DNA of 64,000 nucleotides from Quercus robur (lineage: Eukaryota > Streptophyta > Magnoliopsida > Fagales > Fagaceae). The DNA lies in NCBI RefSeq assembly GCF_932294415.1, contig NC_065545.1, positions 21,669,857 to 21,733,856 on the forward strand, in the 5' to 3' direction. Positions 25,415 through 35,368 of the stretch are shown here, piece after piece (the first letter of the stretch is position 1; every line of letters begins with the position of its first letter). The translations under genes and the position numbers were made by a program. Under the pieces are notes generated by a model, which saw only the letters and a list, made by a program, of their open reading frames with translations, searched no databases and was not told where the DNA came from.

Positions 25415-26230
25415 GGGTGTGTTTGTTTTGGCTTCAAACCACTTTCAGAAATGCTTTTCCATAAAAGTGGGTGTTTGGTTGTTACTGAAAATGTTTTCAA
25501 TATTGACTGTAAAATAAGGGCAACGGGGTGTAAAATATTTTCCGTTGTTATTTTCACTTCAAACCATTTCTGGAGACGCGCAAAGAGAGAAAGAGGGAGA
25601 GAAAGAAGGACTCATAGACGCGCAAACAGAGAGAGAGAGAGAGATCGCGCCGTCAAACCCACGATCACGCTGGTCAGATCGCTGTCCTCATCCCCTCCAT
25701 GCGACGGTGAGTGCTCTGTTCATCCAAGCACCACAGAGATCGCACACCAGCACCCCAGCACCGGCGAGATCGATCCACATCCAAGAGCTCTGATCCCTCC
25801 TCCATGAGCTCCAATCCACATCCATGAGCTCCGATCCACATGAACCACCCATGCCCAATCTCTCTCTTTCTCGATCTACCTCTCCCTTTCCCTCACTTAT
25901 CGATCACTCTCTCTTCCTCCTTCTCTCTGTTTGACCGAGATTTTGGTGTTAACAAATGTTTTGTTCTGATTTTTGTTTGGTTTTGTTTTGATTTTTGTTT
26001 GTTTTAAGTTTATATATTGAAATTTTCTATCATGAAATTTGTTTGGAAGCTAAGAAAATGGTTGAGAAAATGTGAGAAACTAGTAGAAAAATAGCATTTT
26101 CAGAACACAACCAAACACTAGAAAATATTTTCCAAAACATTTTTTGGAATGCAACCAAACACTTGAAAATATTTTCCTTTCCCAAAAATATTTTCACCTG
26201 AAAATATTTTACATTCAACCAAACGCAACC
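25415..26230. mobile_element. Tourist/Harbinger-like element with GA- and CT-rich core
   Basis: An 816-bp element, ends GGGTGTGTTTGTTTTGG and (reverse-complemented right end) GGTTGCGTTTGGTTGAATG, flanked by TTA at 25412-25414 and 26231-26233. Subterminal AAAATATTTTC motifs occur at both sides. The core (25570-25935) is unlike the AT-rich arms: it is GC-richer, with a (GA)n run at about 25628-25643 and CCACATCCATGAGCTC repeats. That may be captured host DNA, perhaps a 5' UTR, but I cannot name a source. No transposase. Confidence 0.65.
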
Positions 26231-26233
26231 TTA

Positions 26234-28992
26234 ATATAAGCACCCCCTCCCCTCACCCAACCACACAAACATTTTCCCATACCCACCCAAAAAAAAAAAA
26301 AAGTTCTCTACTCCCTAGGACTTGTTGAAGGTCCAAAATTACAAAATCTCTGCTCTGATCAATAGAAGTGAAGCACGTCTCAAGTTGGGACCCACCTTGT
26401 AGAATGTATCATGTAAGTATTTCAGCATGTGAAATTAGTACTTCGTTTTGGTGCGTGACTCGTGCTTGTTTATACATTTTTTTGAGAACAGATTTACATC
26501 ACAATATGTTTTGCCACTTATAAGATATGATAGAATTTTAATTTATGGCGTTTATTCTATGATGATTGATCTTATTATTAAGTTAAGATAGTAATTAATT
26601 ATTTACATATGTAGTCAATTCTAAATCTTTTAGCCGATGATAATAAATTTTAATAATTAAACTAACTGAAACTTATCTTTATTGTTAAGTGTGAATGTTT
26701 TATTCGCTTTAGTTACTTTTTTATTTTATTTTTTTATTTTATTTTTTATTTTATTAAAGCTTCATTTATATAAACCATACCTTTGAATGTTCTTTTGCTA
26801 TATAGCTCATATGTCAAATGTGTATTCGTATGGTGGCATAAATCACATCACAAGGTGTTTTGGGCATAAAAGTAGTAGCACATACAAGTCAATAACAATT
26901 TTTTTTCCTTTGGCCAGTAATGTCTCATACACTTGGGAAATATCATGCATTATATTGGTGATTAGTTTATATTCCACAGCTAATAACAAGTCTAGCAAAA
27001 TTTATTTTAAAAATTTTCATTATTTATAGATTTGTGTTCACTTTTATAGTGACGATTGACAACTTTTAGGAGGTGGAAAAGCAAAGATACCCAAAAACAG
27101 CATCCTCATCAACCTGAAGGCGCCAGCCATAGAATCCAGAATTGGAAACATAACATAACAAAAACCAAAAAGGCAGCTTAGTTGATTTTTCGTATACAAC
27201 CAACCATGATATATTCCATACATATCCCACTGATGAACATTGATCTATTCGATTTACGGTATATTCCTCAGCGCATAAATTGCTCTTTTCGCCCTCCCTA
27301 GCTTCTCTTCTATCTTTACTCTCTAGCTTTGGATTAGTGCAAAGTGTACAACCTTTTTTGCTTGCATTTGTGCTTAATTTAGAACAAACAAAGTTTCATC
27401 TACAAAAAAAGAAATTAATTTAATAAAAGAAACTATAGATTTGACATTTCATTTTGTTTTTCTTTTAGTAATTAAAAAAAAAAAATGCATGTTTCTACCA
27501 TGCCACAAATCAGAAAATAATTCTTGAAAATGAGAATACAGGCTTGGTGGACCATCCAATGGTACAAGCTTGCATGGGATATAACAGATTCAAATATTTA
27601 TCATAAAGCTTGGCAAATTGATAAAAATTAATAAGGTCTTCTAAAGATTTGCATGATACATGGGAGAGGATCCTCTGGTTTTGAATTACACTTTTTTTTT
27701 CATTACACTTTTTTTTTTCTTTCTTTTTTTTTCATGTTGTTAAATTCCTCAATAATTTTTTATTGAAATTTAAATGTATATTTTAACAAATCCATTGTTA
27801 GATTATATCTTTTTCATCCAAACTTATAACTTCCATACTAGTAAAATTTCAAGATAATTAGAGATATATAATTATTGTATTCATAAAATATCTAAATTTC
27901 AAGTATTTTGTATCTTAAAATTATGTATAAAATAATTGATACCATGGACCAAATAGTAAATTATACCCTATTAACATAAAATTTGACATGCATATTAAAA
28001 AACAAAGAAAATGTGTATTCTAACTGTACAATTTTTTAAAATATTAATCTACTTAAAAAGTATTAAATAGAGTAACATTAAGAAAAAAGTTATGCTAATT
28101 GATCATGACCCATAATAATATATATTCATCACGCGTGATTAACATCATTGATGTTCCTTTTTAGCCATTGGGGGCATTACCTTGAAGACTACGGAGCTTC
28201 CATTCTTACCATTTGGTCTTGCACGGCACACTGGCTTTATATTGTTTGATTAAAGAGAAAATCTATAAACACAATAAATTTCACACATACCAATGGAGGT
28301 GGCAAAATGTTAGTGGTAAGTAAAAGAGTTATATTAGTGATAACTCAAATAAAAACCAGTAAAAATTTACCGATTCATCCGAGAAAAATGTTGCAATTTT
28401 TATTTATTTATTATTTATTTTGTGTGTGTGTAGCCTTGCTATCTGATTAAAATAATAAAGAAAAGGAAAACAGCATGACTTCCACGCAAATTTGTATTGA
28501 ATAATAATGCTTGTAATCCTTACTTGTAATGTGACAGGTTACTTCATTTTGCCCTTTCATTTCAAGCATCTTATTTTTGTCTGTCCGTCAGTATCGTTCA
28601 AAGAATAAAAAAAACATGGCCTTCTTGCCTGGGTGTTTGATTTGACAAGTTAATATAAATTCTTTCGACGTGGTTGGAATGAGGTAAGCGAACCCAGAAG
28701 ATGCCGTAGAATAAGATTTATAAGCTGCTTTACATTGATAGCTACGTAATTTTAAAAACTATGCAAAGTCTATGCTTCTCATCATGTAGAGCCTTAATTT
28801 CTAACATGTAATTTACTGCCCTGTCACAGTCTAGTCACTTGGAAAATCCATTAGTAAACTGCCATAAATATGATTTTAATAGCCTTAAAGCTCTAGTAGC
28901 ATAAATAGACAACTTCGGCTTTAAGGTTAAATTTGAAATTTGAAACTTCATAGAAAAAACTATACAATTCACTATTTATATATATTTTATAG
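26234..28992. other. AT-rich intergenic DNA, no gene seen
   Basis: About 2.7 kb with short A and T tracts and no convincing frame or RNA gene. A small frame at 26787-27029 has no recognisable features. Confidence 0.45.
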
Positions 28993-29003
28993 ATCTAGTT
29001 TTA

Positions 29004-29176
29004 CCACCGCGCACCCTTGGCGCAATGGTCATTCCATAAGTATAAGTACTTGTGAGGTGTGGAGGGGACAAGGACTGGGATTCAAGTCTCTCGAAAGCTG
29101 GAGTAAGCTTTACACATATACACTTAAATTATTCTATAGTAAAATTTCTATCTTATAAAAAAAAAAAAAAAAAAAA
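29004..29176 (+). mobile_element. tRNA-derived SINE
   Basis: The head has an A-box-like TGGCGCAATGG near 29018 and a B-box-like GGATTCAAGTC near 29078, the internal RNA polymerase III promoter of tRNA-derived SINEs. It ends in a run of about 20 A residues. A perfect 11-bp direct repeat ATCTAGTTTTA flanks it at 28993-29003 and 29177-29187, as made by LINE-driven target-primed insertion. The perfect duplication suggests a fairly recent insertion. Confidence 0.85.
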
Positions 29177-29422
29177 TCTAGTTTTAAAACACTATTCAAA
29201 GCAATTTATCAAACAATCAAAACACTAAAAAGATTTTCAATTATAGCCTTATTTTGCAAAAGTTCAAAATTAAAACTTAGTTTTTTAAAACAATACCAAA
29301 CAAGCACTTATTAGTATAACTTTTTAGTTATAGAACTTTAATATACAAAAACTCTTTTAACATTTTAAACGTTTGGCAAATTACAAGCATGAATGTAAAT
29401 TGTAGAACTTTTCATAAAAATT

Positions 29423-29833
29423 TGTTATGGATATTTTGTGGTATGATTGAATGGGATATTTTGTAGCATGACTATAAGCAATTGTGCACGTGTATTAGTC
29501 CATTAGCATTGTATAGTGTGGTTTGTAATTGCTGGTATTGTAATGTGCAAACTGTAACAAGGTGGCAACTCAATTAGTTAGGAGTTAGTTAGGAATTGGG
29601 TTTAGTTGGAGTAAGGGTTAGTTGGAAGGGTACCAGACATGAGTTAGAGGGGAAGGCATTTGTCAAGGGGTATTAAAGGAAAGGCTGTACAGAAGATAAT
29701 AATAAGAAGAATGTTTCCCAATTTGCTTTCTCTTTCTCTATTTTCCTTCTCTATTCTTTTCTCTTTCTGTTTTCTTTCTCTCTTCCATTTGGAGGACCAG
29801 TCGACCACAAATCCATTCACTCCAATCCTAACA
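29423..29833 (+). repeat. Gypsy 5' LTR
   Basis: 411 bp, TGTTATGGAT to CAATCCTAACA. It lacks a 19-bp stretch, bounded by CAAATCCA repeats, that is present near 34455-34475 in the 3' LTR. Confidence 0.85.
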
Positions 29834-29835
29834 TT

Positions 29836-29847
29836 TGGTATCAGAGC
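29836..29847 (+). other. Primer-binding site (initiator Met tRNA)
   Basis: TGGTATCAGAGC, two bases after the 5' LTR, complements the 3' end of plant initiator methionine tRNA and primes minus-strand DNA synthesis. Confidence 0.9.
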
Positions 29848-29864
29848 CTTGTTCCTGCGTCACC

Positions 29865-31163
29865 ATGACTGAAACTCGTGTCGCCGCCATGAACGTGATG
29901 AATGAAGCCCTTGCGTTGCTGCGTACCACATCAGACCATCACAATAGAGAAATCGAAGAAATCCAGAAAATTCAAGGAATCCACACCAGAACCTTGAATG
30001 AAATGAATCAAAACCTCAATATCATTCTACAGAAGCTGAGTTCTCAGGATAGCAGTTCACATTCTCCTCAAAGAACGGGTCCAGTGAATCAGAATTCTTC
30101 AACTTTGTCATTTGCAAGATCTGTGAAATTGGACTTCCCACGCTTCTCAGGTGATGATCCGGCCAGTTGGGTCTATAAAGCCAATCAATATTTTGGCTAT
30201 TATCAAACCCCAGTTACAGAGAAGTTGCTAATTGCTTTGTTCCACATGGAATTGGAAGCTTTGATTTGGTTCAAAGAAGCTAAAGAGGCAGGTGTATTCA
30301 CGGATTGGGATTCATTGGTGCAAGCTTTACATGTGAGGTTTGGGTCAACCACTAATGATGATCCTATGGAAATGTTAACGAGGCTGAGACAGTCTTCAAC
30401 AGTGGCAGTGTACAAAGCAAAGTTTGAAGCTGTGTCTAACAGGATTAAGGGTCTGTCTCCCTTACACAAACTTAGCTGCTTCCTCAGTGGCTTGAAGGAT
30501 GAAATCCGACTTCCGGTAAGGATGCTGAATCCAAACACCTTGAATGAAGCATTTGAGTTGGCCAAGATTCAGGAGGAATATGTGCTCAGTTGCAAGAAGA
30601 GTTCAAGATTTCAACAAGAAACGGGTAAAGGTTCTATCTTGGGCTTACCAAAGAATAATGTAGTAATAGAATCTAAATCTAACATACCAATTAAGAGATT
30701 AACCCCTGCTCAGATGGATGAAAGAAGAAAAAGGGGGCTTTACTATAATTGTGATGAGAAGTGGGGGGTTGGGCACAAATGTAAGAATGCTAAACTGTTT
30801 TTGTTAGAGGGAATTGATTTAGCTTGTGGGGTGCAGTCTGGGGTACAGATCACTGAATTAGAGGATGAAGTAGGAAGTGAGGTTGATACTAAGGCTGTTA
30901 GTCAGGAAGAGGAGGTGGAGATTACCCTGTATGCACTCACAAGAACCCCTACACCTGGTATTATGAAGGTGAGGGGTAAGGTTAATGGGAATGGGTTGGT
31001 GATTCTAATAGACACTGGCAGTACCCATAATTTTGTAGATGCTTCTTTGGTTTCTGGGTTGCAGTTAAGGGTAGATGTTTCTAAGGTTTTGGAAGTTAAG
31101 GTAGCCAATGGGAGTGTGGTTAAGACTCATGGTTTTTGTAGTAATGTGCCAGTGTGCATTTAG
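29865..31163 (+). pseudogene. Gypsy gag and protease
   Basis: Starts at the ATG of MTETRVAAMNVMNEAL, 17 bp after the primer site. The retrotransposon gag domain is at about residues 85-200 (DFPRFSGDDPASWVYKANQYF, LHVRFG). The knuckle reads YYNCDEKWGVGHKC; the usual first cysteine is tyrosine. The aspartic protease motif LIDTGSTHNF is intact near 31008-31040. A TAG at 31161-31163 interrupts the frame, which then continues in the same phase; a CAG to TAG change would explain it. Confidence 0.85.
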
Positions 31164-34153
31164 GGAGTGAAGTTTTGCATTCAATTCCATGTTTTAGCAT
31201 TGGGGGGCTGTGATGCAGTTTTGAGCACCCAATGGTTAAGCACCTTAGGTGAGATTCAATGGAATTTTAGACTCTTGACTATGGGTTTCTGCTATGAGGA
31301 TCATAAGGTACTGCTTCAAGTGTTAACTCCTTCCTTGGGCTCTTCCATTGTGGATTGTAAGCAGTTTTTCAAGGCATCTATGAAGAAGGGACTGCTGTTA
31401 CAGATTACTAGTGTGGAAGCTATTGTATCAGAGGATAGGTTACCTGCTGAAGTGGACTTACTGTTACAAGAGTTTGAGCATGTTTTTGAGACTCCTACAG
31501 GGTTACCTCCTCTTAGGGGTCATGAGCATCCCATTGTTCTTAAAGAAGGGGCTCAACCTGTGTGCCAAAGACCCTATAGGTATCCATTCTATCAGAAAAA
31601 TGAGATTGAGAGGATTGTGCAAGAATTGTTGACTGTGGGATCAATTAGGAATAGCAGCAGCCCCTTTGCCTCTCCTGTTTTGTTAGTAAGGAAAGCTGAT
31701 GGATCATGGAGGATGTGCATTGATTATAGAGCACTTAATAATATAACTGTCAAGGATAAATTTCCAATCCCGGTTATTGATGAGTTGTTGGATGAATTGA
31801 GTGGAGCTGTCATTTTCTCCAAGTTGGACTTAAGGTCTGGATTTATCAAATCAGAATGAGGGAAGAAGACAAACCCAAAACAACTTTTAGAACATATGAG
31901 GGCCACTATGAGTTTTTGGTAATGCCATTTGGTCTAACCAATGCTCCCTCAACCTTCCAATCATTGATGAACCAAGTATTCAAACCTTTCCTTAGACAAT
32001 TTGTATTAGTGTTCTTTGATGACATATTAGTCTATAGCAAATCCTTGGCTGAGCATGTTAGCCATTTAAGGAAGGTTTTGGAGATTTTAGCTACTAACAA
32101 GTTGTATGCTAAAAAGTCAAAGTGCATATTTGCTTGTAAGGAGGTAGAGTATTTGGGGCATGTTATTACTGCTGAGGGGGTTCATACAGACCCTAGGAAA
32201 GTTGCTGCAATGCAGCAATGGCCTATTCCTAAGGATATTAAGTCCTTGAGAGGGTTTTTGGGGCTTATTGGGTATTATAGGAAGTTTGTCAAGGGTTATG
32301 GCCAAATTGCAGCTCCCTTGACAACCTTATTAAAAAAAGATTCTTTTTGTTGGTCTAATGAGGCTGAGTTAGCTTTTCATCAACTTAAAGAGGCTATGGT
32401 TAAACCTCCAGTGTTAGCTTTGCCAAACTTTGATCATCCATTTGTGGTGGAGTGTGATGCGTGTGGAAGAGGGATTGGTGCAGTACTAATGCACATGGCA
32501 GGCCAATAGCTTACCACAGTCAGGCCCTTAAAGGTAAAAATTTGGCTTTGTCAACATATGAGAAAAAGCTGCTAGCTGTAGTTATTGTTGTCAAGAGGTG
32601 GAGAGCTTATCTGGTGGGCAGGCCTTTTATTGTTAAAACTGACCAACAAAGTTTGAAGTACTTGTTGGAGCAGAAAATTGGCACACCAGCCTAACAGAAA
32701 TGGTTTGCTAAATTGCTAGGCTATGTCTTTGTTGTTGAGTACAAGAAGGGAAAAGACAATTTAGTGGCTGATGCATTGTCTAGGAAGGTTGATTTTGATG
32801 ATTGTAATTCTGTGGACGTGTCAGAAGTTCATAAAGGAGTCTTGTGCATGATTTCATTTTCCTCTCCAACTTGGTTGACTGATCTTAAGGCCAATTATGC
32901 TTCTGACCAGCAAGTACAAGATATTTTCCACGCCTTTTAGTTGGGAAAGGGGGTTCCAAAAGGGTATGCTGTGCAGAATGGGTTGTTGTTGTATAAAGGT
33001 AAGATTTTTCTTGGGTCTTGTGATGCTTTGAAGGCTGCTGTACTGCAGCAAGTCCATGACAGCCCTTTAGGGGGGCATTCAGGGTTTCTCAAGACCTTAC
33101 ATAGGGTGCAAAGAGACTTTTATTGGCCTAGGTTGAGATCTGATGTGAAGAAGCATGTTAGGGAATGTGATGTATGCCAAAGACTTAAGTATGAAACTTT
33201 TCATGTGGCTGGACTGTTACAACCCTTACCTATACCTAACAAACCTTGGCTTGATGTTAGCATGGATTTTGTTGAAGGCCTTCCTAAGTCTCAATCCAAG
33301 GATGTAGTTCTAGTGGTAGTGGATAGGCTTACCAAGTTTGTCCATTTTGTTCCCTTATCTCACCCTTATACAGTTGCCAAGGTGGCTAATCTCTATTTGC
33401 AACATGTATTAAAATTGCATGGTATGCCAGCTACAATTGTAAGTGATAGGGATCCTGTGTTCACCTCTCATTTTTGGCAGGAGTTGATGAGGTTACAAGG
33501 GGTGTAGTTGGTGATGTCCTCAGCTTATCACCCTCAGACAGATGGACAAACTGAAGTAGTTAACAAGAGTCTAGAACATTATTTGAGAGCATTTGCAACT
33601 GATAGACCTTAGTCTTGGGTGGAGTGGCTACCATTGGCTGAATTTTGGTTCAATACCAATTTTCATACCTCTACCAAGTTAACTCCTTTTGAGGCTTTAT
33701 TTGGCTACCCTCCTCCCAAGCTACTGGATTATATTCCAGGTACCACTAAAGTTGAGAGTGTTGATGTGCAATTGAGGACTAAACAGCAGCTTATGGCTTT
33801 GTTGAAACAAAATTTGGTTGCAACTCAGGAAAGGATGAAGGTGAATGCTGATAAGCACAGGACTGAAAGGGAATTTGTTGTAGGTGATTGGGTCTACTTC
33901 AGGTTGCTGCCTTACAAGCAGAAATCCATGAAGCAGAAGCATCTGGGCAAGCTGGCACCTAGATATTATGGACCTTTTCAAGTTCTGCAGGCAAGGTATC
34001 TTACAGGTGGCTCTACCACCAGAGTCTAGAATCCACCCTACATTCCATGTTTCTTGTCTTAAAGAGAAGTTGGGCAAGCATGTGGCTGTTGTACCTTCAT
34101 TACCTTCTGTGGATGCAGATGGCAATTTGAGTCCTGAACCAGTAGTCGATTAG
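31164..34153 (+). pseudogene. Gypsy reverse transcriptase, RNase H and integrase remnant
   Basis: RT begins with PYRYPFYQKNEIERIVQELL and WRMCIDYRALNNITVKDKFPIP; the active site is FFDDILVYS at about 32011-32038. A one-base loss near 31848 and another near 32493 shift the frame, and TAG codons stand at about 32693, 32938, 33505 and 33610. RNase H shows [14 protein letters not shown] and KTDQQSLKYL. Integrase has the HHCC zinc region (HDSPLGGHSG..CDVCQRLK) and the three acidic residues in MDFVEGLP, SDRDPVFTS and GQTEVVN. The tail HPTFHVSCLKEKLG..LSPEP normally leads into a chromodomain; here it ends in VVD and a stop made by the join to LTR sequence. Confidence 0.9.
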
Positions 34154-34496
34154 CATTGTATAGTGTGGTTTGTAATTGCTGGTATTGTAATGTGCAAGCT
34201 ATAACAGGGTGGCAACTCAATTAGTTAGAAGTTAGTTAGGAATTGGGTTTAGTTGGAGTAAGGGTTAGTTGGAAGGGTACCAGACACAGGTTAGAGGGGA
34301 AGGCATTTGTCAAGGGGTATTAGAGGAAAGGCCGTACAGAAGATAATAATAAGAATGTTTCCCAATTTGCTTTCTCTTTCTCTATTTTCCTTCTCTGTTC
34401 TTTTCTCTTTCTGTTTTCTTTCTCTCTTCCATTTGGAGGACCAGCCGACCACAAATCCAGCTAAATAGATCAAATCCATTCACTCCAATCCTAACA
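34149..34496 (+). repeat. Gypsy 3' LTR, 5'-truncated
   Basis: Matches 29512-29833 of the 5' LTR; the first 89 bp are absent. The LTR start and the polypurine tract that should precede it are gone. Confidence 0.85.
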
Positions 34497-34501
34497 AAAT
34501 T

Positions 34502-35343
34502 TCAGATATCAATTTTTTCTTAAGAGTTAAGATTACAAAAGAGTTTTACAGAGCTTTAAAGAAAATTTTCCCACTTCTACCATTTTTTTTTTCATTTTCC
34601 CAAAATGCACTTAGGGAGTCTTTTCTAGTTGTGCAACAATCAATATCTAATCTATTACTCGTTCCAAAAATTAAAGTGTACAAAAAAAATGATGAATTTA
34701 ATCATTATACTAACATTTATTATCACGTTGCAATAAGTTCTACATTTTGGCTAGTTTTAGACAAGTCTATTTAAGAAATTCCTTAGGCACATCTACTGCT
34801 GATCCGTCCAGCATTTGATGAAAAGAATTAATGATTTTTTGATATTTCAATAGTTGGGGTTGGGGTGGATTGGAACCTTGGATGACTTTGTTGGAAACAC
34901 CAAGATTTGAGCTACAATGCTCTTGACATGTAACAACCACCAAACAACAACAACAACAAAAAACATATTAAGAAAAAAAAAATAATAATAGTAATAATAA
35001 TGATTGTTTCTGATGGGAGGCTAATTAAACTATGACCGGTAAAGACAACAGCTCACCAGCTCAGAAGAACAAGAACACTACAATTTTTACTTTTCATTAC
35101 TGAAAGGCCTGCAAAAGTTCTATTATTACATCTTGATGATGGTAAAATTTTATTTTATCTAGTAAACAAGGGATATACATCAATTTTATTACAACAGAAG
35201 TGTAGTTAGAGCTTCCGCTGACTCCTCATTTGAGCACAATTCTTACGAGCTCGATCAATATTTGTCAGGAGAGAGAATGTAAAATCATGATGGTTCTACT
35301 GATCCTGCCCAAGCACATATAATCTCTCGTCATCATGATGGTT
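34502..35343. other. Between gypsy element and MCCA; MCCA 3' UTR at right end
   Basis: AT-rich; an AATAAAATTG polyadenylation-type signal lies on the minus strand near 35180-35195, about 150 bp past the MCCA stop, so the MCCA 3' UTR probably ends near 35170. Nothing else is recognised. Confidence 0.45.
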
Positions 35344-35368
35344 CTACTGATCCTGCCCAAGCACATAT
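35284..35368. repeat. Direct duplication (37 bp, 48-bp spacing) over the last MCCA splice acceptor
   Basis: Two identical 37-bp copies lie at 35284-35320 and 35332-35368. Each contains, on the minus strand, CTTGGGCAG followed by GATCAGTAG, so each supplies the same acceptor and stop. Confidence 0.85.

Larger units (their letters stand above)
29423..34496 (+). mobile_element. Ty3/gypsy chromovirus-like retrotransposon, 3'-deleted
   Basis: Flanked by a perfect 5-bp duplication AAATT (29418-29422 and 34497-34501). It has a 5' LTR, an initiator-Met primer site, gag, protease, reverse transcriptase, RNase H and integrase in gypsy order. The coding part carries an in-frame TAG, two single-base frameshifts and several further stops. 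The end of the integrase region, the expected chromodomain, the polypurine tract and the first part of the 3' LTR are missing. The shared LTR part differs at about ten positions plus two small indels over roughly 320 bp by eye, so it is moderately young. Confidence 0.92.

Noticed and set aside
25400-25807. 135-residue gene
   Set aside because: It crosses the left end of a Harbinger-like element and reads GA-repeat sequence as Arg/Glu runs.
29835-29864. Earlier gag start at 29835
   Set aside because: That start lies in the primer-binding site; the ATG at 29865 is the natural gag start.
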